Counted from the first letter of the stretch, positions 1 to 8,152 are shown. The stretch: DNA of 53,977 bases from Verrucomicrobiales bacterium (GCA_003506995.1 DNXB01000044.1:1-53977), one strand, 5' to 3'. Notes: generated from the letters alone by a model not told the origin. Numbers and translations are program-made.

Positions 1-464
1 ACGGCATGCTCGCGCGCGAGTTCGGCCAGCAGAGCGCGCTCGGCGCCTATCTCAACGAACTGGCCGACGTGGTCTCCGACGCCGCGCTGATGCTGCCTTT
101 CGTGTTCGTGTCGCCTTTTGGCTGGGCGAGCGTCGGGGCGGTGATCTTTCTGGCGACGGTGTCCGAGATGGCGGGTGCGCTCGGGCCGATGGTCGGTGCG
201 CCGCGGCGCTATGACGGGCCCATGGGCAAGAGCGACCGGGCCTTCGTGTTCGGGGCGCTCGCGCTCGCCGTGGGGCTGCTCGGCGGCCTGCCGGGCTGGA
301 CCTTCTGGCTGATGCCGGTCATCGGCTTGGCCATCCTCATCAACACGATCAACCGGGTCCGCAACGGCGTGCGCGCAGCGCACTGCAGCGCGCCCGGCTC
401 GGACGCGACTCACTCCACCCCGACTCACTCCACCCCTACCGACTCCGACGCAGCCCGATCATGA
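1..464 (+). CDS. CDP-alcohol phosphatidyltransferase family protein, 3' part only (cut by window start)
   Basis: Integral membrane enzyme family that joins a CDP-linked alcohol or diacylglycerol to a second alcohol. The frame is open to the window edge: a Gly codon precedes the ATG at 6, so that ATG is internal and the gene starts outside. The visible part opens inside the family motif DG-x2-AR-x8-G-x3-D-x3-D. GMLAR is followed by eight residues, then G and NELAD, so the third acidic position is Asn. Two or three hydrophobic helices follow (about residues 25-60 and 80-110 of the visible part), then a polar tail with THSTPTHSTPT encoded by a 15-base tandem duplication. It overlaps the next gene by ATGA. 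The family call is firm; the substrate is unknown. Base use is strongly GCGC-rich. Confidence 0.85.
   Translation, partial: GMLAREFGQQSALGAYLNELADVVSDAALMLPFVFVSPFGWASVGAVIFLATVSEMAGALGPMVGAPRRYDGPMGKSDRAFVFGALALAVGLLGGLPGWTFWLMPVIGLAILINTINRVRNGVRAAHCSAPGSDATHSTPTHSTPTDSDAARS
406..435 (+). repeat. Tandem 15-base duplication in coding sequence
   Basis: CGACTCACTCCACCC occurs twice back to back (406-420 and 421-435), with a decayed third start after it. It encodes the repeated THSTP stretch in the C-terminal tail of the phosphatidyltransferase. This looks like slippage in a region with little constraint. Confidence 0.9.
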
Positions 465-2206
465 CCATCAGCCCGCGCACCTGCACCGAACATCACTTCG
501 CTACTCACGATGGCGAGCAGCTCTTCTATCGTCATTGGCCGGCCACGGGTACGCGGCGCGGGGCCATCATGCTGCTGCACCGCGGCCACGAGCATTCGGG
601 GCGCGTGGCGCACATCGTCGACGAGCTGGAGCTGTCGGACTTCGATTTCTTCGCCTGGGACGCGCGCGGGCACGGCAAGTCCCCCGGCGCGCGCGGACAC
701 TCTCCCAGCGTCGGCACCTCGGTGCGTGACGTGCAGACCTTTGCCGATCACATCCGCGACCAGCATGGCGTGGCCACGCACGAGCTCGTGGTGCTCGGGC
801 AAAGCGTGGGCGCGGTGCTGGCGGCGGCCTGGGTGCATGACTATGCGCCGCCGGTGCGCGCCATGGTGCTCGCCTCGCCGGCCTTCAGCATCAAGCTCTA
901 CGTGCCCTTCGCCCGCCCGGGGCTGGCCTTGATGCACAAGCTGCGCGGCAACTTCTTCGTCAATAGCTACGTCAAGTCGAAGCTGCTCACCCACGATCGT
1001 GCGCGCCAGGCTTCGTACGACAGCGACCCGCTGATCGCGCGCGCGATCTCGGTGAACATGCTGCTTGGCCTGCACGACGCCGCACGGCGCATCGTCGATG
1101 ACGCGCAGGCGATCACTGCGCCGACGCAGATGCTGATCTCCGGCGCGGATTGGGTGGTACACTACGGGCCGCAGCATAGCTTCTTCGCCAATCTGGGCGC
1201 GCCGATCAAGGAAAAGCACGTCCTGGACGGCTTCTTCCACGACACGCTGGGCGAACGTGACCGCGCGCAGGCGATGACGCACATCCGGCGCTTCGTGCTC
1301 GAGCGCTTCGCGCAGTCGGCGGCCGCGATCGACCTGCGCGCCAGCGACCAGCGCGGCCACAGCTTCGACGAGGCGCGCGCGCTCGCGCAGCCGCTGCCGG
1401 CGCTGAGTCCGCGCGGCCTGTTCTGGCGCGGTTATCGTGCCGGGCTGAAGCTCGCCAGCCGTGTTTCGGACGGCATCCGACTGGGTTTCGAGACCGGCTT
1501 CGATTCGGGCAGCACGCTCGACTACGTGTATCGCGACCGGCCTGCCGGCCGCGGCCCACTGGGGCGCATGATCGACCGCCACTACCTCAACGCCATCGGC
1601 TGGCGCGGCATCCGCCAGCGCCGCGCGTGCATGAATCAGGCGCTGCGCTTTGCGCTGAAGCAAGTTCGAGAGGCGGGATTGCCCTTGCAGCTCATGGACA
1701 TCGCCGGTGGAGCCGGGCGCTATTTGCTGGACGTGCTCGACGAGCCCGATCTGAAAATCCTGTGCCGCGACTGGAGCGAATCCGCATTGGCACGAGGCCG
1801 CGAGTCCGCGCAGCAGATGGGCCTCAGTGAGCGCATCACGCATCTGCGTGGCGATGCCTTTGACGAGCAATCGCTCGCCAATGTGGAGCCTAAACCGTCC
1901 GTGGCGGTCGTGTCCGGGCTGTATGAGCTGTTTCCAGAGAACGACAAGCTCCAGCGCTCGCTGCGCGGCCTCTTCAGCGCGGTGAATCCGGGTGGCTGGC
2001 TCATCTACACCGGCCAGCCCTGGCATCCGCAGGTCGAAATGATCGCCCGCACGCTCACGAATCGCGACGGGCAGTTCTGGGTGATGCGCCGCCGCCCGCA
2101 GGGCGAGATGGACGCGCTCGTCGAGCAGGCGGGCTTCAAGAAAGAGAAGCAGTGGATCGACGACTTCGGCATCTTCACCGTCAGCATCGCCCGCAAGCCT
2201 GCATGA
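461..2206 (+). CDS. Bifunctional alpha/beta hydrolase - class I SAM methyltransferase
   Basis: A 581-residue two-domain protein. The N-terminal half is a monoglyceride-lipase-like alpha/beta hydrolase: nucleophile elbow GQSVG (Ser115), then the SGADWVV loop for the acid and GFFHD for the catalytic His. The C-terminal half is a class I methyltransferase with the SAM-binding loop DIAGGAGRY at about residues 412-420. This fusion is a known family, found with phosphatidyltransferase and PAP2/dual-specificity phosphatase genes, and both neighbours here fit. It starts by an ATGA overlap with the upstream gene and ends in an ATGA overlap with the next, so the three are very likely co-transcribed. 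Codon use seems to change inside this gene at roughly 1640, near the domain boundary. A role in lipid head-group modification is inferred. Confidence 0.88.
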   Translation: MTISPRTCTEHHFATHDGEQLFYRHWPATGTRRGAIMLLHRGHEHSGRVAHIVDELELSDFDFFAWDARGHGKSPGARGHSPSVGTSVRDVQTFADHIRDQHGVATHELVVLGQSVGAVLAAAWVHDYAPPVRAMVLASPAFSIKLYVPFARPGLALMHKLRGNFFVNSYVKSKLLTHDRARQASYDSDPLIARAISVNMLLGLHDAARRIVDDAQAITAPTQMLISGADWVVHYGPQHSFFANLGAPIKEKHVLDGFFHDTLGERDRAQAMTHIRRFVLERFAQSAAAIDLRASDQRGHSFDEARALAQPLPALSPRGLFWRGYRAGLKLASRVSDGIRLGFETGFDSGSTLDYVYRDRPAGRGPLGRMIDRHYLNAIGWRGIRQRRACMNQALRFALKQVREAGLPLQLMDIAGGAGRYLLDVLDEPDLKILCRDWSESALARGRESAQQMGLSERITHLRGDAFDEQSLANVEPKPSVAVVSGLYELFPENDKLQRSLRGLFSAVNPGGWLIYTGQPWHPQVEMIARTLTNRDGQFWVMRRRPQGEMDALVEQAGFKKEKQWIDDFGIFTVSIARKPA

Positions 2207-3459
2207 ACCGCGCCAAACGCGAATCCGGATTGATATGGCCTGCGATTTGGCGACTCGCGCTCGCGGGTGCCACGTTTGTGCTCGTGTACAGCGGCTGCAA
2301 TCAATTCACCGCCACACGCGGTGATGTGCCAACACTGATGTTCGAGTGGGAGCGGCACATCCCGTTCGTGAGGGAGCTGGTGGTGCCGTATTGGTCGCTC
2401 GATCTGTTTTTCTGCGGCGCGTTTTTTCTCTGTGGCAGCAAGCTGGAGCTGAATCTGCTCACCAAGCGCCTCATCGCCGTCACCATCGCCAGCGGCGTTT
2501 GCTATCTGTTGTTTCCGCTGCAGCTCGCCCTGCCTAGGCCGGAGCCGGTGGGCTGGACCGCGCCGCTGTTTCACGCGCTCTATTTCAACGACCTGCCCTA
2601 CAACCTCGCGCCGTCGCTGCACATCAGCCTGCGCTCGCTGGTGTGGGTGTTTTACGGCGCGCATCTCACCGGCAGGCTGCGCACAGCGGTGAAAGTGTGG
2701 TTCATCCTCATCGGTCTCTCGACGCTGCTCGTCTGGCAGCATCACCTCGTCGATGTCGCTGGTGGATTCGTCATGGGCTGGGCCATCGCGGCCATCTTTC
2801 CTGATTCACGGCAGCTTGGGACCAGGAATCCTTCCTCAAAATACGCACAACGCTACGGCATCGGCGCAGTGGCATGCACGGCGTTGAGTTTTGTCTCGAT
2901 CTTCTTCGTCTGGCCCGCCGTGGCGTGCGGGATCATGGCGCTGGCCTATGCCACGGGCTTGTCGCGACTGTTGGGCAAAGAAAACGGCACGCTCTCGCCC
3001 TCCGCCGAGTGGTGCCTGCTGCCGGTGCTCATCGCGACGGCGCAAATCCAGCGCAAGTGGCTCCGACGAAAGCCCGGATGGCATGAAGTCACGCCCGGCG
3101 TGCTCTTCGGCCGCAAAGTCACCGCCAAAGAAGCCTCAGCGCTCGTCCGGGAAGGTGATCTTGCCGTGCTGGACCTCACCGCCGAAACCAACGCGCCCGT
3201 GGCCTTCCGCGAGCACGCGCACTACCACAATCTGCCGCTGCTCGATCTCGTCCCGCTCAAACCAGAACACATCCAAGCCGCGCTGAGCATCATCCGTGAA
3301 CAGCGGGCCGCCGGACGTCGCGTCTTCATGCACTGCCAGCTCGGTCTGCAACGCTCCGCCCTCATCGCCGCGTATTGGCTGGTGGAAAATGGTGCGGCGA
3401 CCGATTTGGAGGCGGCGAAGCACCAGATTCGCGCATTGGAACCGCAGGTGGTGATCTGA
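2203..3459 (+). CDS. PAP2 phosphatase - dual-specificity phosphatase fusion, membrane protein
   Basis: I take the start at 2203, giving an ATGA overlap with the preceding stop and a 418-residue protein; the 17 upstream in-frame residues are methyltransferase shadow. The N-terminal part is a multi-helix PAP2-type lipid phosphatase with PSLH (residues 137-140) and HHLVD (His180/181, Asp184), the usual phosphate-binding and catalytic pieces. The C-terminal ~100 residues form a cytosolic tyrosine/dual-specificity phosphatase with the P-loop HC-x5-R (Cys378, CQLGLQR). Known proteins of this layout sit next to the hydrolase-methyltransferase fusion. The set probably remodels a phospholipid or phosphoinositol-like lipid: one enzyme makes it, one trims or methylates it, one dephosphorylates it. 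The pathway is inferred. Confidence 0.87.
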   Translation: MNRAKRESGLIWPAIWRLALAGATFVLVYSGCNQFTATRGDVPTLMFEWERHIPFVRELVVPYWSLDLFFCGAFFLCGSKLELNLLTKRLIAVTIASGVCYLLFPLQLALPRPEPVGWTAPLFHALYFNDLPYNLAPSLHISLRSLVWVFYGAHLTGRLRTAVKVWFILIGLSTLLVWQHHLVDVAGGFVMGWAIAAIFPDSRQLGTRNPSSKYAQRYGIGAVACTALSFVSIFFVWPAVACGIMALAYATGLSRLLGKENGTLSPSAEWCLLPVLIATAQIQRKWLRRKPGWHEVTPGVLFGRKVTAKEASALVREGDLAVLDLTAETNAPVAFREHAHYHNLPLLDLVPLKPEHIQAALSIIREQRAAGRRVFMHCQLGLQRSALIAAYWLVENGAATDLEAAKHQIRALEPQVVI

Positions 3460-3480
3460 CAAACCTGGCCCCTCACCCGG

Positions 3481-3625
3481 CCTCTCCCCGAATGACGTCG
3501 GTCAGCAGCCTCACCTTACGCGGGGAGAGGAGATTCGTTGTGCGGCAGCTCGAAAGCGCTCTCCCTCTCCCCGCCAAAGGCATTCATTTCATCTCCCGAT
3601 CACTTCGGGGGAGAGGGGCGTCTCA
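3481..3625. repeat. Intergenic stretch with repeated CCTCTCCCCG motif in both orientations
   Basis: CCTCTCCCCG at 3481-3490 is matched by its exact reverse complement at 3521-3530. It recurs at 3564-3573, and a near reverse copy (GGGGGAGAGGGG) lies at about 3607-3618. The copies can pair into alternative hairpins just after the stop of the PAP2 gene. They may act as a terminator or be part of a dispersed repeat family. Confidence 0.6.
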
Positions 3626-3640
3626 GTGTTCCGAGCTTCC

Positions 3641-3671
3641 TTCGTCATTCTGATTTCGTCATTCGTCATTT
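3641..3671. repeat. AATGACGAAT-family intergenic repeat, single copy
   Basis: TTCGTCATTC, TGATTTCGTC and ATTCGTCATT follow each other, the same words seen at 7042-7073 and 22903-22946. It lies 30 bases before the chosen start of the DUF1802 gene and would be translated if an upstream ATG (3626) were used, which is why I reject that start. Confidence 0.75.
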
Positions 3672-3700
3672 GCACCGCTCCGTGCTCTCGCGATTTGTCC

Positions 3701-4291
3701 ATGACTTCAAACACCATGCCCAACCTCACCGCCCCCACCGGATTCAAAGAATGGTCCTTCGTCTGCGATGCCCTCGTGCAAGGCCAGCTCAGCCTCATTT
3801 TGCGCAAAGGCGGCATCCACGAGGGTCGTGGCGGCTTTGAGTGGAAGCACCGCGAGTTCTTCCTGTTCCCGACGTGGTTTCACAATCAGGCCGAAAAGCT
3901 CAGTTGGGCACCGGAGAACACCCAACGGGCCTTCCCGCCGGAGGAGGAGCGTCAAACCGTGGACATCGACGGCTGCGCGACGCTGGAGCAGGTATGGAAA
4001 GTCACCGACTGGGACAAGGTCGCCGCATTGGCCCCGTTGCACATCTGGAACGAGGACGTGGTGAAGGAGCGCTTCGTTTATGACGACGAAACCTGCCTCC
4101 ATGTGGCCCTCGTCCGCGCCTACAAACTCCCGCAGCGCTGGCACTTCCCGTATGCGAAGAGCTACGGCGGCTGCCGCTCCTGGATCACGCTGCCGGAGGA
4201 AGGCCTGCCCATGGCCGCTGCGGCGACGCCGGCTTTGAGTGATGAAGCGTTCGCCGAGGTGTCAGCGAAGTTGAAAGCGATCCTCGGCTGA
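3701..4291 (+). CDS. DUF1802 family protein
   Basis: A 196-residue soluble protein that resembles the DUF1802 family. It has the conserved run GFKEWSFVCDALVQGQLSL, then LRKGGI and FLFPTWFHNQ, with the middle region being the usual KVTDWDKVAAL. The family has no known reaction. I choose 3701 because the longer frame would translate the intergenic repeat at 3641-3671; an ATG at 3716 is an alternative. It stands alone, 240 bases after the PAP2 gene, and meets the next gene tail to tail with only five bases between. Confidence 0.8.
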   Translation: MTSNTMPNLTAPTGFKEWSFVCDALVQGQLSLILRKGGIHEGRGGFEWKHREFFLFPTWFHNQAEKLSWAPENTQRAFPPEEERQTVDIDGCATLEQVWKVTDWDKVAALAPLHIWNEDVVKERFVYDDETCLHVALVRAYKLPQRWHFPYAKSYGGCRSWITLPEEGLPMAAAATPALSDEAFAEVSAKLKAILG

Positions 4292-4296
4292 TCGGC

Positions 4297-4884
4297 TCAG
4301 CGCATGAAGACCGTGATCATCTCCTCGACGACCGGCTTCACAGCGCGGAGCTTCTTGTCTGCGGAGGAGATCTGCTTGTCGCCGATCAGGTAATCAGGGA
4401 TTTCATCCGTGCTCGGATTGAAGCGCAGACTCACCATGGCCTCGAGCTTGCCACCCTCAAAGTTGGCGTAGCCGCCGTAGTCCCAGCTAAAACCCATCAC
4501 CTTGAAGGGCTTGCCGTTGATCTTCTCGACCTGCTCGATGGTCATGCCCGCCTTGAGTCCGTTATCAAACTTCCATGCCTTGCCAATGACACGCACGTCG
4601 AAGACGATCTTCTTCGACTCGTTCTCAGGATCCCAGACGATCTCCAGCTCGCGGTCGCTGTCTGCGAAGAGCTTGGCTCCGGGAAAGGTTGATCCCTCGG
4701 GACCGGGAAGATCCATATTTTTGAAGTTCTTCTTCCCGTAGGCACGCTCAATGTCGCCACTGCTCATGCCCGGCTTGATCAAGCCGACCCGCTGGCCCAG
4801 AACAATCGTGTTGTCCGCAGGATCGAACTCATCCGCATGCAGAAAGGCTCCAAACAACAGCAGAACGGCGAAGACACGTTTCAT
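4297..4884 (-). CDS. Secreted protein of unknown function
   Basis: A 195-residue protein with a clear signal peptide (residues 1-17, ending FLHAD). It has two short segments of similar pattern: GLIKPGMSSGDIERAYG near the start and GLKAGMTIEQVEKING in the middle. This G-M-[ST]-x2-x-[IV]-x-G pattern is what SmpA/OmlA (BamE-like) and related periplasmic domains show, so it may be a two-lobe domain of that sort. No catalytic motif is visible. It is transcribed away from the aldehyde dehydrogenase, with about 106 bases between the starts. Confidence 0.75.
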   Translation of the reverse strand: MKRVFAVLLLFGAFLHADEFDPADNTIVLGQRVGLIKPGMSSGDIERAYGKKNFKNMDLPGPEGSTFPGAKLFADSDRELEIVWDPENESKKIVFDVRVIGKAWKFDNGLKAGMTIEQVEKINGKPFKVMGFSWDYGGYANFEGGKLEAMVSLRFNPSTDEIPDYLIGDKQISSADKKLRAVKPVVEEMITVFMR

Positions 4885-4990
4885 GCCTCGATTACAGAGG
4901 CAGCGGGCCTTGAAATCAAGCCATCATTCCCGCCGGACTGCACAATCCATCCTTGGCAAAACCTCGGCCACCTCTCACAATCCGCCCGTC

Positions 4991-6487
4991 ATGCCCGCCG
5001 CTGCCAAAAAAGCCCCCGCTCGCCCCAAGCCCACCCGCGAACTCGTGTTTGGCGATCTGTGGGAGTTTGATCCCGCGCCGGAGACCGCTGATCCGAAGCT
5101 GAAGAAGCGCTACGATCTTTTCATCAACGGCTCCTTCGTGGCACCGAAGAAGGGCAGATATTTCGCCACGATCAATCCGGCGAACGAAACGAAGATCGCC
5201 GACATCGCGCTGGCGGATGCGGCGGATGTGGATGCGGCCTGCAAGGCGGCACAGATGGCTTTCACGGGTGTGTGGGGCAAGATGCCGGGCAAGGAGCGCG
5301 GGAAGTATCTGTATCGCATCGCAAGGCTGCTGCAGGATCATGCACGGGAGTTTGCCATCGCGGAGACGCTGGATGGTGGGAAGCCGATCAAGGAATCCCG
5401 TGACTTCGACATCCCGATGGCGGCGGCGCATTTCTTTTATCACGCGGGCTGGGCAGACAAGCTGGAGTTTTTGGCCCCAGGCAGGCAGCTCGCGCCACAT
5501 GGCGTCGTGGGGCAGGTCATTCCGTGGAATTTCCCGCTGCTCATGCTGGCGTGGAAGATCGCCCCGGCGCTCGCGGCGGGGAATTGCGTCGTGTTGAAGC
5601 CGGCGGAGACCACCAGCATCACCGCGCTGAAGTTTGGCGAGATTTGCCAGGAAGCAGGCCTGCCGAACGGCGTCGTGAACATCGTCAGCGGCGCGAGCGA
5701 AACGGGCGCGGCGGTGATCAATCATCCGCTCACGACGAAAGTGGCCTTCACCGGCAGCACGGAGGTCGGCAAGATCATCATGCGCTCGCTGGCGGGCACG
5801 GACAAGAAGATGACAATGGAACTCGGCGGCAAGGCCGCGAACATCGTGTTTGACGATGCGCCGCTGGATCAGGCCGTGGAGGGCATCGTCAACGGCATCT
5901 TCTTCAATCAAGGTCATGTTTGCTGCGCGGGCTCCAGATTGCTCGTGCAGGAAAGTATCGCCGATGAAGTGCTAGCCAAACTGAGGTGCCGCATCGCCGT
6001 GCTGCGTGTGGGTGATCCGATGGACAAGAACACCGACCTCGGTGCCATCAACAGCCGCGAGCAGCTCATCAAGATCACCGAACTCGTGCAAAGCGGTGTG
6101 AAGGAAGGCGCGGAGATGCATCAAAGCGCGTGCCGACTTCCGACGAAGGGCTTCTTCTTCAAACCCACACTCTTCTCCGGCGTCAGCATGAGCCATCGCA
6201 TCGCCCGCGAAGAAATTTTCGGCCCCGTACTCAGCATCCTCACCTTCCGCACGCTTGAGGAAGCCGTCGAAAAAGCCAATAACACCGCCTATGGCCTCAG
6301 CGCTGGCGTCTGGACCGACAAAGGCAGCCGCATCCTCAAGATGAGCACCCTGCTCAAAGCCGGCGTCGTCTGGGCGAACACGTATAACAAGTTTGATCCC
6401 ACGAGCCCGTTTGGAGGATTCAAGGAGAGCGGGTTCGGAAGAGAGGGCGGGAAACAGGGGCTGCTTGATTATCTCAAGGTGGCTTGA
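4991..6487 (+). CDS. Aldehyde dehydrogenase, catalytic (ALDH16-like N-terminal unit)
   Basis: A 498-residue NAD(P)-dependent aldehyde dehydrogenase. The catalytic residues are in place: the Asn of IPWNFP, Glu277 in MELGGK, and Cys311 in NQGHVCCAGSR. The start at 4991 gives a normal-length protein; further upstream codons read into the divergent gene's leader. The N-terminus PTRELVFGDLWEF followed by PAPE is characteristic, as I recall it, of ALDH16 proteins, which carry this catalytic unit fused to a second, dead aldehyde dehydrogenase unit. Here the second unit is a separate gene at 7087. Substrate unknown. The stop is followed within 12 bases by the left inverted repeat of a small cassette. 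Confidence 0.92.
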   Translation: MPAAAKKAPARPKPTRELVFGDLWEFDPAPETADPKLKKRYDLFINGSFVAPKKGRYFATINPANETKIADIALADAADVDAACKAAQMAFTGVWGKMPGKERGKYLYRIARLLQDHAREFAIAETLDGGKPIKESRDFDIPMAAAHFFYHAGWADKLEFLAPGRQLAPHGVVGQVIPWNFPLLMLAWKIAPALAAGNCVVLKPAETTSITALKFGEICQEAGLPNGVVNIVSGASETGAAVINHPLTTKVAFTGSTEVGKIIMRSLAGTDKKMTMELGGKAANIVFDDAPLDQAVEGIVNGIFFNQGHVCCAGSRLLVQESIADEVLAKLRCRIAVLRVGDPMDKNTDLGAINSREQLIKITELVQSGVKEGAEMHQSACRLPTKGFFFKPTLFSGVSMSHRIAREEIFGPVLSILTFRTLEEAVEKANNTAYGLSAGVWTDKGSRILKMSTLLKAGVVWANTYNKFDPTSPFGGFKESGFGREGGKQGLLDYLKVA

Positions 6488-6499
6488 GGTCGCTTTGCC

Positions 6500-6531
6500 A
6501 AATGACGAATGAGTAAATCCGAATGACGAAA
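6500..6531. repeat. Left arm of 32-base inverted repeat pair (AATGACGAAT family)
   Basis: This arm matches the reverse complement of 7042-7073 at 29 of 32 positions; the only differences are three adjacent bases in the middle. The pair encloses about 510 bases holding one small gene, between the two aldehyde dehydrogenase genes. The annotated start of that gene (6523) lies inside this arm. Confidence 0.88.
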
Positions 6532-7014
6532 GAAACCCGAATGCTGAATGCCGAAACCGCGCTGCTAGTGCGTGGGGCAGGCTTGATTCGTCTTTGGTTC
6601 GGCATCGCCTTTGCACTGGCTTTTTTGATGGCTGGTTTTATTCGGGCGGAGGTTCGACAAACGGTGTTGGATTGGGAACCGGCCTGCGAAGGCAGTTCCA
6701 TCACCGTCACAACTCAAAATGGACAGCTTGCCCTAGTCGAAGCCTCGGCCTGGCACTTCGCAGAGGCTCGGGAGTGGATTTGTGTGTTTAAGGACGGAAG
6801 CCTGCTCACCGTTACCTATCGCCATTACACTTTGAGCAGAAAAGCCAAAGGAGACTCCGGTGAATTTGAAATCCAGAGCACGCTGGATCGTGTCGAGACA
6901 TTTGTGGCAGAGCATGGGGTCGTTCACAAGGTGCCCGTAACTCTCAAGACCGACTTGGAAACCGTTCTCAGCAAGGCTCGCACGTCTCTCGCCGAACCAT
7001 CAAAACAGAAATGA
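6523..7014 (+). CDS. Small exported or membrane-anchored protein, unknown
   Basis: Up to 163 residues. I do not recognise it. A hydrophobic segment, LWFGIAFALAFLMAGFIRA, looks like a signal anchor or signal peptide; the rest is a soluble domain rich in beta-type residues with few charged clusters. The start is unsure: the ATG at 6523 lies in the inverted repeat arm, and 6541 is the next in-frame ATG and more plausible. The gene fills the space between two inverted arms, so it may have arrived as one unit. It separates the catalytic and dead halves of an ALDH16-type pair. Real coding is likely but not certain. Confidence 0.55.
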   Translation: MTKETRMLNAETALLVRGAGLIRLWFGIAFALAFLMAGFIRAEVRQTVLDWEPACEGSSITVTTQNGQLALVEASAWHFAEAREWICVFKDGSLLTVTYRHYTLSRKAKGDSGEFEIQSTLDRVETFVAEHGVVHKVPVTLKTDLETVLSKARTSLAEPSKQK

Positions 7015-7041
7015 AGGTTCGACATTAGGGCTTGGTCATTA

Positions 7042-7073
7042 TTTCGTCATTCGTGCTTACTCATTCGTCATTT
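7042..7073. repeat. Right arm of 32-base inverted repeat pair (AATGACGAAT family)
   Basis: Reverse-complement partner of 6500-6531 (29 of 32 identical). It ends 13 bases before the start of the second aldehyde dehydrogenase-like gene and contains TTTCGTCATTCGTG and ACTCATTCGTCATTT. Confidence 0.88.
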
Positions 7074-7086
7074 ACCACTCCCGCCC

Positions 7087-7956
7087 ATGTCTAGCCGCCT
7101 CCACATAACCAAAACCCCCAAATGCTACGTCGGCGGCGCTTTCATCCGCAGCGAGAGCGGACGCGTAGCCGAATTGCGAAATGCCAAGGGTGGTTTTTTC
7201 GCCAACATCCCGCAATGCACCCGCAAAGACCTGCGCAATGCTGTCGAGGCAGCAGCGAAGGCGGGGCCGGGGTGGGCGAAGCGGTCGGCGTTCAATCGCG
7301 GGCAGATTCTTTATCGGCTGGCGGAGATGATGGAGGCGCGGGGCGTCGAATTGGCGGAAAGCATCACCTTGAGCGGTGTTTCGAAGGCGGAGGCCTCACG
7401 CGAAGTCGCGGCGGCGATTGAGCGCGTGGTGCATTACGCGGGCTGGACGGACAAATACGAGCAGGTGCTCGGCAGCGTGAATCCGGTGGCCTCGGCGCAC
7501 TTCAATTTCACCGTCACTGAGCCGATGGGGATCATCGGCATCCTCGCGGCGGATGACGCGCCCGTTTTGGGCCTGCTGTCGCTGATTTTGCCCGCGATCA
7601 CGAGCGGAAATAGCGTCGTGGCGCTCGCCAGCACGACGCAGCCGTATCCGAGCATCCAGCTGGGCGAAATGCTCGCCACCAGCGATCTGCCCGGTGGCGT
7701 GGTGAACCTGCTCACCGGGCAGCGGAGCGAATTGATCCCCACTTTTGCCACACACGAGCACCTGCGTGCTTTGAGTGGTGTGGCGAATGCCGAAGATCGC
7801 AAGACGTTGAAACTTGGCGCGGCTGAAAGCGTGAAGCGCGTGCGTTTGCTGAAGGCGGAGGAACCCATCGACTGGTTCGCGGACAAGATGCAGGGCGCGG
7901 AGGAGATCCGGGCGCTGATCGAGTTCAAGACGACCTGGCATCCGGTGGGTGCTTGA
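7087..7956 (+). CDS. Catalytically dead aldehyde dehydrogenase-like protein (ALDH16 C-terminal unit)
   Basis: A 289-residue protein with an aldehyde dehydrogenase N-terminal (cofactor-type) fold: KCYVGGAFIRSESGR, TRKDLRNAVEAA, GWAKRSAFNRGQILYRLAE and TEPMGIIGILAADDAPVLGL. Normal enzymes have P-W-N-F-P where this has ADDAP, so the catalytic Asn is gone. The protein ends before the domain that would carry the Glu and Cys. The pattern fits the second, non-catalytic unit of ALDH16 proteins. A structural or dimer-forming role with the catalytic partner encoded at 4991 is the natural inference. It is not a decayed fragment as far as I can see: the frame is open and codon use is normal. Confidence 0.78.
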   Translation: MSSRLHITKTPKCYVGGAFIRSESGRVAELRNAKGGFFANIPQCTRKDLRNAVEAAAKAGPGWAKRSAFNRGQILYRLAEMMEARGVELAESITLSGVSKAEASREVAAAIERVVHYAGWTDKYEQVLGSVNPVASAHFNFTVTEPMGIIGILAADDAPVLGLLSLILPAITSGNSVVALASTTQPYPSIQLGEMLATSDLPGGVVNLLTGQRSELIPTFATHEHLRALSGVANAEDRKTLKLGAAESVKRVRLLKAEEPIDWFADKMQGAEEIRALIEFKTTWHPVGA

Positions 7957-7987
7957 TTCTCGGCGAATGGAGTCCACTATTTGCGTC

Positions 7988-8152
7988 ATGAAAGCATCGG
8001 CCAAAAAACTTGCCCCCGCACATGCCGCGAGGAAAAAAACCGCCCGCAAACGCAAACTCGACGCCAGCGGGCTGGCATGGTTGCTCGATCGTGAACTGCC
8101 TCCCGCTGACCAGTTGCCTGAAAACCCGGTTCTGGTTCTGCGCCGCCTGTGA
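7988..8152 (+). CDS. Putative antitoxin of PIN-type toxin-antitoxin pair
   Basis: A 54-residue basic protein: a Lys/Arg-rich N-terminal half (KASAKKL, ARKKTARKRK), then LAWLLDRELPPADQLPENPV and a leucine-rich end. The short size, and the GTGA overlap with a PIN-domain gene directly downstream, are the arguments for antitoxin; the sequence itself fits no DNA-binding family I can name. Start chosen at 7988, where an ATG opens the basic region. Confidence 0.6.
   Translation: MKASAKKLAPAHAARKKTARKRKLDASGLAWLLDRELPPADQLPENPVLVLRRL

Noticed and set aside
425..2026. Long open frame of 533 residues on the minus strand opposite the hydrolase-methyltransferase
   Set aside because: It is a GC-rich shadow, full of Arg/His/Gln/Ala runs, and the plus-strand protein has clear domain motifs over the same stretch.
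6523..7014. Insertion sequence with a transposase between the aldehyde dehydrogenase genes
   Set aside because: The enclosed protein has a signal-anchor and no DDE or HUH residues. The arms are members of a dispersed repeat family, so only a passive cassette can be argued.
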